Positions 12,477-24,700 of a stretch of 64,000 nt of DNA are shown here, piece after piece (positions within the stretch are counted from its first letter, which is position 1; each line of letters starts with the position of its first letter). The translations under genes were made by a program, and so were the position numbers. This DNA comes from Antedon bifida (lineage: Eukaryota; Echinodermata; Crinoidea; Comatulida; Antedonidae): positions 32,924,501-32,988,500 of the forward strand of contig OY727094.1 in NCBI GenBank assembly GCA_963402885.1. Reading direction: 5' to 3'. The notes under the pieces were generated by a model. That model was not told the origin of the DNA. It saw only the letters and a list, made by a program, of their open reading frames with translations, and did no database searches.

Positions 12477-13927
12477 TAGGTCAAGTGTAATAACTTTTGT
12501 AAAGCTTATAGTTACTTAGTCGCCGTAGAAGGCGTAGACGCAAAAAAAGTTTGCGGAACTAGGGTGGAAAATGGTAAAGTAGGTCAAGGGTCATCGATTC
12601 ATACCAAAATATTTTGAAAATATTAAGTAGGTCAAGTGTTATAACGTTCGTAAAAGCTAGTTAGTTAGTCGCCGTAGAGGGCGTAGATGCAAAAAAGTTC
12701 GCGGAACTTGGGTGGCAAATGATAAAATAGATCAAGGGTCATCGATCTATACCAAAATATTTTGAAAATATTAAGTAGGTCAATTGTAATAACGTTCGTA
12801 ATGCCAGTTACTTATTCGCCGTAGAGGGCGTAGACGCCAACAAGTTTGCAGAACTAGGGTGGCAAATGGTAGAGTAGGTCAAGGGTCATCGATGCATACC
12901 AAAATATTTTGAAAAAATAAATAGGTCAATTGTTATAACGTTCGTAAAGCTAGTTACTTATTCGCCGTAGAGGGTGTAGATGTAAAACAGTTCGCGGAAA
13001 TAGGGTGGCAAATGGTAAAGTAGGTCAAGAGTCATCGATCCATACCAAAATATATTGAAAGTAGGTCAATTGTTAAAACATTTGTAAAGCTAGTTACTTA
13101 TTCACCGAAGAGGGCGTAGACGCAAAAAAGTTCGCGGAAATAGGGTGGCAAATGGTAAAATAGGTCAAGAGTCATCGATCCAAAACAAAACATTTTGAAA
13201 ACATTAAGTAGGTCAAGTGTTATAACGTTTGTAAAGTTAGTTACTTATTCACCGTAGACGCAAACAAGTTTGCAATGACAATGACAATGATTCTTTATTT
13301 CTTTATCGACCCTTTTTCAGGGTATGAAAGAACATTCTTTCAATCTTATACAGAAACAAACTAAACACTTCCAGACATAAATATTTGGTCTTAATAAATA
13401 ATGCAGAACTATTGTGGAAAATGGTAACGTAGGTCAAGGGTCATCAATCCATTCTAAAATACTTTGAAAACATTAGGTAGGTCAAGTGTTATAACGTTTA
13501 TAAAGTTAGCTACTTATTCGCCGTAGAGGGCGTAGACGCAAAAAAGTTCGCGGAACTATGGTGGCAAATGGTAGCGTATGTCAAGGGTCATCGGTCCATA
13601 TCAAAATATTTTGAAAAAATTAAGTAGGTCAAGTGTTATAACGTTCGTAAAAATAGTTACTTATTCGCCGTAAAGGGCGTAGACGCAAACAATTTTCGCG
13701 GAACTAGGGTGGCAAATAGTAGAGTAGGTCAAGGGTCATCGATCCATACCAAAATATTTTGAAACAAGGCCAACAGCCATTAAGTCGCGTGCTATGCATA
13801 GTGATACCGACCGACAGACAGACCGACCGACCGACCGACATAGTGAACTATAGAGTCGCGTCCACGCAACTAAAAATTAAGTAGGTCAAGTGTTATAAAA
13901 GCTAGTTATTTATTCGCCGTAGAGGGC
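12477..13927. repeat. Satellite of about 147-bp units (9 units, diverged)
   Basis: Units begin at about 12477, 12628, 12774, 12921, 13066, 13207, 13477, 13625 and 13872. Each carries GTAGGTCAAGTGTTATAACG, GCCGTAGAGGGCGTAGACGC, GGAACTAGGGTGGCAAATGG and GTCATCGATCCATACC. The array is broken by two insertions (13272-13407 and 13765-13871); the second holds a GACC/GACA tetranucleotide run. Units are noticeably diverged, so the array is not young. Confidence 0.9.
13272..13407 (-). mobile_element. Short LINE-tail-like insertion in the satellite
   Basis: An insertion splits one satellite unit. Read on the - strand it ends in CGATAAAGAAATAAAGAATC followed by repeats of ATTGTC, the style of tail made by CR1/L2-type LINEs or SINEs that share their 3' ends. 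No coding part remains. Confidence 0.45.
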
Positions 13928-13941
13928 ATAAATATCATGGC

Positions 13942-14138
13942 TAAAGGAGCTTTCACACCTGCTCCGGCATAGTTCCGGTCCGGCGATGGCAAATCCAATC
14001 GAACGTCAATGTTTTGTTTGTACGTGGCTACGCGCATATCGATCAGTGCATAGCCGCGTGGAGAGTCGTGAAAACAAACATTGGCGTTCGATTCGCCGGA
14101 CCGGAACCGTGCCGTAACAGGAGTGAAAGGCCCTTAAA
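13942..14138. mobile_element. Foldback/MITE element with ~65-bp inverted ends
   Basis: Left end GCTTTCACACCTGCTCCGGC ... GTTCCGGTCCGGCGA is matched in reverse complement by TCGCCGGACCGGAACCGTGC ... GGAGTGAAAGGCCC at the right. No transposase. A worn relative with the same GGAGCAGGTGTGAAAGGC end lies at 55630-55812. The ORF at 14014-14217 crosses the inverted end and is not a gene. Confidence 0.8.
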
Positions 14139-14327
14139 ACATGTTGAAGCAAGTCCGACTTGGACTACGTCACGTCATAGCGACAATGGAAAATGCGGAA
14201 ATTCACCACGTTACTAGATATCTTGTTAACAACATTTCACAATCAGGTAAAATATACCTGTTTTACATTCTGCCTACGCCTTAATCGCACTTATCAACGA
14301 ATGCGCTGTAACTAAAAACCAATGCAA

Positions 14328-14374
14328 GTAATATACATATATATATACATATATATACATATATATATATGGTA
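14328..14374. repeat. AT-dinucleotide microsatellite
   Basis: Alternating TATATACA/TATA run of about 45 bp. Confidence 0.85.
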
Positions 14375-14624
14375 CTATTATTTTTTCAATTTTTATATGC
14401 AACTCACGGTTTTTAACGGTGACGTCACCTGCTATCTGGTAGAGTGAACAGTTTTCTTAACTCAGTTCCCAGCTTTGCTTTACAATTATTTACAGTTTCT
14501 TCTGATTGGACAATGATAATGCAGTGTATCACTCATGCGGCGATGATATTACACTTTCGGTGTTGAGTCCCACTCTTTAGGCAAAAGCAAAACTATGTTT
14601 CGTCTGTAGTTAAGTGATGCCGAG

Positions 14625-15640
14625 CTACAGCAGCTATTGCCATGAAAGCTGAGGAACGAATGAGCTAAATCACGAGGTATATCCAGGTATATAGATAATA
14701 CAGGGCGTTGTGCTGGTTACGAGCAAAATATGACCAAAGGTTACATTTATACGTGATATATTGTTTGAATAAAATAGATAATCACTGCTGAATAAATAAC
14801 ATGTTATCTTTTAGTAGGCCAAATGCACATTGTATGACTGAGGCCTGCATGTAGTCAGTTCTATTGATCCCCCACTTCTGTCCCATCACACAATCACAAC
14901 TACTGAGTATATTCCTGGTGTTAGACTCAATTTGTTAAAGTTTTACTTATTTTGAAGTTTCTGTTAAAAACATCCAAATTTGTATTCATTTTGTCTGCAA
15001 AACATTGTAACAAAACTAATAATGTAGATTGTTGTACAATAAATATATATTACTCGTACAGAACGATGCATTTAATTTACTGTACTTCGAGAAAAGAAGA
15101 TTTTTAATTAACAAAAAAACATGTATCAGGCTTAACGTGTTGTAAAAGTGGGCAAAGCTATACGTTTAGAAATAAACGGTGGTCGAATGAGCTCAATCAT
15201 ATCCAGGTATATCCAATACACAGAGGGCGCTGTGCTGGTCACAAGCAAAGTATGACATTCATACCTGACGTGATATTGTTTGAATAAAATAGATAATCAC
15301 TGAATAAATAACATGTTATCTTTTAGTAGGCCAAATGCACCAATCTGTCTGTAAGCTGCACGTAGTCAGTTCTATTGTTCCCCCACTTCTGTCCCATCAC
15401 ACAAATCACAACTGGGCCTGAACGATCGCATATAATTGACTTCTACTATCGCACTCAATTAATTCGTTACGGTTACATTTTTTATTTTGACATTATCCAA
15501 CTTTTGTATTCGTTTTTTCAGCAACCATTGTAACAAAGGTAGGCCTAGTTTGTTACAAAGATTAAAAGTAAAATTAATTGTACAAAACGATGCAATTAAT
15601 TTACTTTAGGCCTACTTCATAAGAAAAAAGCAAAAAATAA
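14625..15640. repeat. Local tandem duplication of about 500 bp
   Basis: The stretch 14625-15110 is repeated, diverged, at 15175-15640. Shared anchors are GAATGAGCT.AATCA, TATCTTTTAGTAGGCCAAAT and CCCCACTTCTGTCCCATCAC. No coding sequence seen in either copy. Confidence 0.8.
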
Positions 15641-16784
15641 AAACATGTTGAAAGTGTGAGGAAAGCGCTAAACGGCACGAAATCGATGGAGAACAGCCAT
15701 TTTACGGTAGTTTTTTTAGTGTATTTCAAAAAATATTAGACCGATTCTTATGGCTGTTTTTGCAACGATCTTCTTAATTAATTAATAACCTACAACCTCA
15801 TGTTATTTTTAATTTGTAATTTTTTAAAACGTCGTCGGAGAGATTTTTAAAGTAACACCATTTAAAATCGTCCTATGGTTTAAGTATAGGCCTGTTTATA
15901 AAATCTTTAGATAGGGTTACAAAATCGTCTCTAACTTCTGATATCATTGTCCGATTACGATGGTTGTTTCACTATGCAATAACTGACCAATCAAGCTTTC
16001 TAATAACCTAAAAGTAATTTGATTGGTTCACAGTGCTCGTTGGAACACCCCTTTCAATGAGACAGTGACTTGGCTTGACCGAATAGGAGAACATTTCAAA
16101 AGTCATCGAATCATTCGCGAGTTCGTCTAATTTAGATTCTAAACAAAAATTGTATTTACTCCAGAACTACCAGTCCAAAACATTTCATTTTTGTACGAGA
16201 GATAAGAGTTATGGTTACTTATTTATAATTTGTAAATATATTTTAGAATAAGGTTTGTGTTTTTATATATGAGTAGTTTAAAAACACTTGTTTGTTTCAA
16301 AACCACCAGCGTGAGTTTTTCGGTGTTTATTGACTCTTCCATTATAAAAGTAGGGATGTAAAACGTTGACTAATACCAAAAATAAAGGTTTTTAAAAAAA
16401 GTACTGTAATATTATTTTTTCATATTTTTATATATTATCCAAAGACAATTTACTATGCTACGAGTAACAGTGATTGGATCTCAATTGAGATATATACAAA
16501 TAGCTGTTAATCAAAACGTAAAAGAAAACAGCCAGATAGAAATACTGTACCAAGCTTTGTCAGGGCTGTAATGTATTTGTTATACAGTATTTTATTGCAT
16601 TTAAATGGTGTTAAATTTTTAATCCACATTAGTTATACAATAATGATAAATAGATTATAATTATTTTCTCCAACATGGTAATACCTGTACTTATTACTCT
16701 GTGTATTGCGTTCTATTTATTTGCATATTATGGTCAGTTATTCAGTTGTTAAATAATGTGTTTTTAACACTTCTCGCATTGTTC
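15641..16784. other. Intergenic, no gene seen
   Basis: AT-rich sequence without recognisable exons on either strand. I looked here for the missing 5' exon of MYBBP1A and did not find it. Confidence 0.5.
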
Positions 16785-16810
16785 AACCATGGAGGTATAC
16801 CTCCATGGTT
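16785..16810. repeat. 26-bp perfect palindrome
   Basis: AACCATGGAGGTA followed directly by TACCTCCATGGTT, perfectly self-complementary with no loop; it could extrude as a cruciform. It lies just before the relic MYBBP1A 3' UTR. Confidence 0.9.
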
Positions 16811-16849
16811 CAACCTATTGTTTTCTGTTCTTTTGTTTGTCACTTAGGT

Positions 16850-17160
16850 ACCAGCATAAGTATTGTAAATGTTTCTTTTGTTACATTTTAAATATTACAA
16901 GTATTTTTAAAATGTATTTAAAAATGTAGAAACTTTAACAGAATATACTAGTCATTTTATCTACTGTATCTGCAATTTTTAACAATGTATTTAAAAGTAT
17001 AAAAATCATGTGTGATATATACTGATGTAGATGATAAAGCATTGAGACAATAAACATCCATATGAACAACTTATTTTTAAGTATCTTTATTTCAGAAAGA
17101 AAGAAGTAGATATGTATAAAAATGATCTATAAAAACAGAATTGTAAATGAGCAAAAATGT
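16850..17160 (+). pseudogene. Relic of a MYBBP1A 3' UTR
   Basis: This stretch matches 33040-33537, the end of the MYBBP1A transcript unit, including the AAAAATGTAGA.ACTTTAACAG run and ATGAACAACTTATTTTTAAG. It also keeps an AATAAA signal at 17049-17054. In both places block A follows directly. No coding exon remains upstream, so the rest of this MYBBP1A copy was deleted. Confidence 0.8.
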
Positions 17161-20100
17161 ACATATCGGTGGTACACGTGATCCGGTTAAGAGATTTTTT
17201 TCACATCATTGTTTGTTTCCATAGAGATAATGCATTTCATAACAATTTAGTTGCTATAGATACAGACATGTATAGGTTCTCAACATATGAGACCATACAA
17301 AAACCAAACATAATAATATACTATATACAGAATCAACTCTCTCAAAATTGTATTCCCAGAATTCTATTCTTTTTATGTAAACAACTCCCATCTATTCTAA
17401 AAACCAGACATAGACAGGTATTATCTAGAATCTAGTATAGCTGCTGTTTATCAAAATTCACGTTACATATAATTATCATGCAACTTCTCGGTAAAACATT
17501 TTGAATGTCTTTCAAGGTTTTTTTATATTAAAATGTTTGGTCCGTAACTAATACATACAAATATCCAAAAATCAAACAAATTCTGTCTATTTTTTTATTA
17601 AACATCTGGAGTTGATAAATCGATTATTTACATATTGTTTGATAAACCTTAGTACAGCAAGTTTTGCATCATCTTGAAATTTCAAAATTGACTTTCAATA
17701 TCTTTCTTCAAATGGTTGCTTTACTTCCTCCATATATTATGCTATATTTTTGTAATTATCATGAATTTTTAGAATATAATTATGCATTTTAAATTGTAAA
17801 ATAAAATCAAAATTTCTTAATGATTTATGGTATATCAAAATTTGTTCTAGATATGTATATATCTATATATGTCTATTGCACTATGCAAATTATAATAGCA
17901 TGAATGTTGTTTCATTTTTTAGCTGTTTAGCATTTTATGGGAGGTTTAGGTGAGGGAATATAAAAATATCAACGAAAAATACACCCAAAATGTTTGTGTC
18001 CGAGCGCATCATCTAATTTCGACTACTTTTGGTGTTGACTCCGTAATCATTGTTATTATTCCAATACTTCACATCTTAATGTCTTCTTCATCATTAAAAT
18101 GTTTTAATCTCTGCCGACTGATTGACAGAAGTCTGTCCCGCTCATGCACGTTGTCACTTTCTGAGGCGCACCCCAAATCCAGTATTGCTTTCATTTTGTA
18201 GCTTACATATTTCAAAGTAAAGGAATACTCCGTGTGTAACAAAATCAATGGCCGTAAATAGTTCCGAATTGTATAGTTGACAATTGAAAAAAAAAACAAT
18301 TTGTCAGAGGCCGGGAAGCGATTTTTTATTTCGTACAGAAGTTGGGGCCCTTATGTGAAAGATAGCCGAACTACTTAAGTTCATAAATATAACTAAACCT
18401 AACCCTCTAAATAATCTCTCTCTTACTAAAAAGTAAAAAGAACTTGCTCATCGGATTCGAACCCCATACATCGACAAATCCGACAGAAAACCTTTGTATT
18501 AGCGAATTGTTAGCTCATTTCTAACGTAGCTTAGGAAAAACAATTAATGAATATTCATGTTTATTTTGTGACGTCTCATGAGGGGTCCCCAAATATGTAC
18601 GAAAAGAAATATCGTGGCCGGGAAAAGTACGCTTTTATTATACTTAATAATCATGCCATGTGAATTATTATTAAGGTAGACAAACCGTACCGGAGCACAG
18701 GTTTCTGGTAGACCACACTTTAATTACAAAAGTAGCAAGTACGTAACAAATCTCCCATACAAAAAAAATTGCAAAATATCAAAACCAGTTAAATTTAAAA
18801 AAAATGTAAATTAATAAACTTAATTCGTGTTTCCGCATCAATGTGTTTTTCATTCGATTTTTTCCACTTTTTTATCTCTACGTATCAAATAATTAATACA
18901 CCACGAAAAACACCCAAAATAATATAGTTTGTCATTTTTATACTTTCGTTATGTGTTTGCGCGCATCATCTAAATTACACAGCACAATTTTTCTTTAGCG
19001 TCTTTTATTTTCCAGTCAAAAGTAACGTCAAAGTTCCATATCCACTGTACTATTGCTTTAATGTTTTAGCCTACATATATTGAAGTGAAGGAATAGTGTA
19101 TATAACAAACCAATAGCCGTAAATACAGTAGTTCCGAATTTTATTCGTGATACAATTTGTTTTTATTTTAATAATTTATCAAAGTGCGCTGATTCTTTGA
19201 TTTCATCATGAAAACCTTCAAACAATTCTCATATTCTTCCATTGTCTTTCTTTGTCAAGTCGGCATTCATCATTTTATACCTTTTAACATATTTGCTATT
19301 ATTGTTCATTTATGCTAAAACTGGCATCTTTGCACCGTCCTCATGATGACTCAGCATTATCACATAGTCACTGCGCCGACAATATTACAAAACAATTGTT
19401 GTTGTATTGTATCTATATTCTGGGTAGAAAGAAAAAAAACCGAATTTGGTTATATTTTGACATATCGACATAGTGATAAAAATTAAATTGATAAATAAAT
19501 TATTTTTCAAAAACTGGTACGGTCTCATTGTCCGTTGAAGGCGCTCTTTGGTTTTTTATTTAAAAAACGAGTAGAGAGCAGGTGGTTAATGGTTTGGTAG
19601 GCTATCAATTCACACAGCGCGGCCTTTATGAATAATATAAAAGGCGTAGGCCTAGGCTAGCCTGTTCTTCTAAGAGCCACACAACTTAGGTATAAAGCTG
19701 GGTGTTTTTTTCTGTTTTGGTATTACGGTAGGCCTACTGGTGCATGCCTGGCATCTAACTAACGTGACAATTATCACACACAGCCAGCCTAGCCTATAGG
19801 CCTACCACTCTTTTCTCCCCTCCCTATACTAGGCCTAACTAGCCCACAAACAACTCCGGAGAGTCGGAGGAGAGGGAATTCTACTTTTAGCTAGCCTAGT
19901 TTAGTAGTCTACTATATACTAGGCCTAATTAACGTAGGTGACCTCAATGTCTGATCAGAATTGTCTTCATCTTTTCACAGCAGGATGACAGTGCCATACG
20001 TGAAGATTACAGATGCTATACAGACCATGGAGTTATTATAATACCTCCACCACGACCATGTAGACCTACATATACCTCCATGTACAGAGACATAACTACT

Positions 20101-20436
20101 GTCGTCTAGATGGCTGTTGACAGGTAAGCACTCATGGATACAGAGTAAAGAAACAACTATGTTTTTGCCAATTTGTAAATGTAAATTATAGTTAATGCGC
20201 AATAATAATAATGGCCAGTTGATATAGACATTTCATTCATTCTGATTTTAGCAGCAACTAGGCCTACTGCATGCTGTATTATTACGTTTCTGTGTTTTTT
20301 TAAGAATGAGTGCAGAATGTTCTTACTGATAGACAACATGTAAGTATTTCAGAATACGATGGAGTCAGTAAAGAGAAAACTTAATTCAGTTGGCAAATGT
20401 GTTTGTCTTAATTTTTACACGTCCAAGTAATGATAT
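17161..20436. repeat. Segmental duplication block A, copy 2
   Basis: Colinear with block A copy 1 with small indels. It ends where the Penelope-like element begins, instead of continuing into HELLS exons. The worn NYCRLDG exon relic is at about 20092-20123. No gene called; the small ORFs at 17157-18299 and 19975-20339 are not kept in other copies. Confidence 0.85.
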
Positions 20437-20439
20437 ACA

Positions 20440-21630
20440 TAATATAAAAATAACGCTTAAAAAAGAACGACGTTTCGACTCCATCATGGGGTCATTATCC
20501 AGTACAATGAATAAAATATAAAACAACAACTAATTAAATAGCACAAGCCAAGGGTCAAAGTTTAAATAACAAAAGACCTATTGTCTAACATCCTGTCAAA
20601 TGAAAAGCTTAGCTTTTACAGAGTCACTTTGTTTATTCAGACTAGGTTTTAATTGTCTGATATACAACATTTCATAGATAAGACAGTCAAATTTGTTTTT
20701 GCATTTCCTAAGTATACAGAAACATGAATTAATTTTACTTGGATTAACAATCGCGTTATGATCCTTTAAATGCTGTCCTATTAAGCATCTACTATGTTCA
20801 ACAATGCGTTGGTAGAGGTGTCGGCATGTATATCCAACATAACTTGCATCGCACAAGTCACATTTAAATTTATACACATTGTTGACTAGACTTGCCCCAA
20901 GTCTGTATTGTGTTTTATTTTTATTTATTTGTTTTTATTTCGACTGCGATTTTTGTCTGAAAATACAGTATCCAAACTCAAGTAATACACGTATGAAACG
21001 CCATATGTGCAAAAATATTTATATTTTTACTAATATTAAGAAAAAACTCCGTCTGGAGCCCAGACTAATTGTTGACTTATAATAGTTGGTTTCTTTTCGA
21101 CTTTCCTAATGTTATCTTTAACTTTCTTACTTATGAATACAGGGACAATGTTTTTGTTTATCTTGTGACTTAGTTGGCATAGTTGTCGCTTGACGGAGTT
21201 CGCAGATTTCTGGTCTTTGAATGGCAGGATGATTCGCACTGGTATTTCGGATAAATCTGTTTCACCTTCTGCTGTGTTGTTATTGCTCTCTGCTGGTTTA
21301 AAATTCTGTATGGTTGTTGTTATTAGTTCATCTGGAAATTTCAGACACTTAAAAATCTTCCTTAGAATTTCACATTCATCATTAAAAAGCTGGTGGGTCG
21401 ACGATAGTTTGTAAGCCCGATTTAACATAGTTATAATAAGTGACCTTTTATACTTTTTTCAAATCTTTGGTTATCAGCATTCCTAGGAAAGGGATTGAAT
21501 TGTTCACGGCAGTTTCCATTGTGAACGCTATCGCAGGATGGGTTGTGTTAAGTAAAGCTAAAAATTCATTGGCTGCTTCTAGATTGGGCCCCAATGATCA
21601 GCTTCGGCTGGATGGACCACCCTCGTAAAA
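20440..21630 (-). mobile_element. Penelope-like element, 5'-truncated
   Basis: Read on the - strand, the C-terminal part of a Penelope-type reverse transcriptase is seen: FTMET..NNSIPFLGMLITK near 21540, then FVI-type segments LSEIPVRIILPF and VPVFISKKVKDNIRKVEKKP. A GIY-YIG endonuclease domain follows (20600-20880), with YKFKCDLCDASYVGYTC and HLYQRIVEHS...IGQHLKDH. This RT-then-GIY-YIG order is diagnostic of Penelope-like elements, which are retroelements of their own class. The front half of the RT is absent and the element is broken. A foreign 180-bp insertion sits between the two domains. The 3' end near 20460-20500 carries a hammerhead-like fold followed by GAAACGTCG. The element lies in what should be the 5' part of MYBBP1A. 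Confidence 0.85.
20888..21067. mobile_element. Short insertion nested in the Penelope-like element
   Basis: A 180-bp insertion is flanked by a 10-bp target duplication (ATTGTTGACT at 20878-20887 and 21068-21077). Each end is a small palindrome (AGACTTG...CAAGTCT at the left, GTCTGGAGCCCAGAC at the right). A relative lies at 28782-28906 in a MYBBP1A intron. Class unknown. Confidence 0.7.
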
Positions 21631-21711
21631 TATTGTTGAAATAAATAAGTAAAATAAAAATAAATAAATCATTAATAATATTGTTGTTTATATTTGTTGC
21701 TGTTTATTTAG

Positions 21712-24700
21712 CTTCTGACATTGTTACCCATAATCAGCTTAAAAGAAGTGTTTTCTTTGATTAAGAAACATCTGCATTCCAACTCCAGTAAACAGGTAGA
21801 TAACAACAACTACTCTTATTTTGTAATTGTCAATCAAAAATGATAATAATCATAACAATAATAATATAATAATTTATAATAATGATAATAGTAACTTTCT
21901 CTTCTTTTACTTATTGTGTTTTTTTAACCTTTATTTATTTATTTCATTATTTAGTTTATTATTTAATTATTGTTTTGCCTACTCTTGAAATGGTAATATT
22001 TACATATTTTACTTTAATAGTTCTGGTGTCCCCTGAGCTTATTCAAGTTTCTCTCATTTTCTGTTATATTATGATGTATCTTATGAAAATAAATTGAATT
22101 GAATTAAACTAGTCATTCATTGTTTAAAACAATAACAATTATGGGATTTTTTTTTCTTTTTTAAGGAAGAGAGGGAGCATATGTTTGGTCAAGTGTTTGC
22201 ATATATTGCAGTTGTTCAATCAGGCAGATTACAAGCAGTAAATACCTAATTCTGTTTTATTGTATTGTTTTATTAAGTTATTTTGTGGCAATTTATTAAA
22301 ATGGTTCTTTTTTTCAATAAACAGGAAGATGGAAAATATACTGTTAATGTTCTAACAAAATTGAAAGGATTTTCTGAAAAGAAAAGTTATCTACAAGATC
22401 TTTGTACTCAAGCATCAATGGACCTGATTAGTATGGTAAGGCTCTGTCTACACTATCAAACGAGTTTGACAAAAAAAGTGTGATGTGCCCAAATATGGTA
22501 GTGATATGATATCATGTCTATATATGGGCACATTTTTGTCACATCAAATTTGATAGTGTAGACAGAGCTTAAAACAATAGCCTACAAATCACATGTTAAA
22601 TGTTTAAAAAACCAGCACTATTATACTGTAATTTTAAATGAAAATGAATAATCAAGATGACACAAGGGGCAAGGAAATAAGATGTCTCTTACTATTTTGC
22701 TATCGAGGATAAAGTTCATATTTTATCATTTACTAAACTAGTTTTTTCATACATTTTTCCTTTGTTCATGAAGAGTTCCAAAGAAACATTTAGTGAACAC
22801 ATCTGGCCGTCGATCAAGTCTGATCTCAGTTGTGGCTGGGAAGGGTGCTCTCCTCACACCCTGCAGACGTTGCTAACTTGCCATCATTGTTTTCCTGTAA
22901 GTACCTAGCAAAAATGAGAAAAGGCATAACAATTTATTATGCTCTGTCTACACTATCAAACTAGTTTGACAAAAAAAGTGTGATGTGCCCATATATAGTA
23001 GTGATATGCTTAAATATGGTAGCGATATGACATCATCATGTCCATAGGCACATCACATAAAGTTTGATAGTGTAGACAGAGCTTAACGGTACTGTAGGTT
23101 AATTGTTCTTGTAAAAAGATTGCTATTGTCTATCGGTATTGAAATTGTATCTATTTCTTTTGTATTTTATAGGATGTTGTCAAAGGCAAGTTTTTGAAGA
23201 CTCATTGGGGACATAAAGACATATTGCACCCCGACAATCTAAATCATGTTGTGAAAATCTTCACTGTAAGTACAGCGATATCAACGAGTGAGTCACCGAG
23301 CGGTTAAGGCAGTGAAATTGTAATTACTTAGCCATAACATTGGCAAGGGTTCAAGGCTCACTCGCTCCATGGTTCTGGTGGTAAAGCGAGTCTTCTTGGA
23401 TAAGGACTATAAACCGTAGATCTAGTGTACACATCTAGTTCATGTGCACTTTAAATAACTTAGTACATCTTTCGAGACGAGTAGGGGTTACCCCGGCGTA
23501 CTAGTACACACTCAGCCACTGTCACTCACAGCCACTGATCATAACTGGGCCCTCTGAGAGACCAGTCCTTGACTGAAGAGGTCACCCATAATAAATAATA
23601 AGCATATAAATACTTTTTAATCTAGTAGGGGGTTACCCCGGCGTACTAGTACACTCACAGCCACTGATCATAACTGGGCCCTCTGAGAGACCAGTCCTTG
23701 ACTGAAGAGGTCACCCATAATAAATAATAAGCATATACATATTTTTAAATGTATTGTTCCTGTTGTATTCCAAAATTGAAAACTTTTATGAGAAATTAAT
23801 TAGGTCAATGTGGTGTAACTTTTTGAAATTTATTTTTCGCTTGTTTTTCATTTTTTAATTAAATAATGATAATGTTTTTCCTCAGGAATCTACTATCATA
23901 TCTCACCCTAATGTCAACAGTGTTTGTGATGAGGTGTTGAAACTTGTTCTTCAAGATCAGGAAAAGGTTACTGTGTTTTGTCAACAAGTTATTGATAGTA
24001 AGCTTCCTTTTATTCTTGAATACGTCAAGTCACTGCATAATTGTTCTACTCTGCGGCCAATGTCATATAGAGCAGTCAATATTTTAACTAACGAAATATT
24101 CTCCCCATTCAATTTCACATGAACATACAAATATTGATATAAAGTTTGCGGTACGCTATGTAGATAGTTCAGAAAAGAACTGTTGAGTTTCTTGACGTTT
24201 TGATCAATATGCTTTGATCGTCCTCAGGAGTCAGAATGCAGAAAGTCCAGGAAACTGGGAATAAAAATAGAATGGGACTGGTGTGAAAGCTAAAAACAAT
24301 AGCAAAACATACACATAAATGAACTCTGTACTGTGTACTTATAGGTGGCCTGCTTCATGCTCGTCAAGAATGCCGCTACCTGGCATTGCAACTCGTTGAG
24401 CGCCTCCTACGTGAATGTAGCGCAGAAGAAGTTGATCATGTGTTAAGCCCAGCAGTAGTCAAGATACTGATTAATAGCCTGGCAAACAAACAACATTTTT
24501 TGCATGAGGCTAGTAAAAAGTTTGTAAGTGAAATGTGTTTGCCCGAAAGAAGGATAACTAACCCATGATTTATAATTACTTTATAATACACCTAATATTC
24601 GTTTCATCTTTTATTTCGGAAAAAAGAATAGAGTAGATAGAATATAGTACAAAATTCTCCATAGCTCAAGAACAAAATTACAAGTGTCTACATTATTATA

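Noticed and set aside
14014-14217. 67-codon ORF
   Set aside because: Crosses the inverted end of a foldback element.
23287-23375. Functional tRNA gene
   Set aside because: A and B boxes are present but the fold is worn and a shared SINE body follows in all copies.
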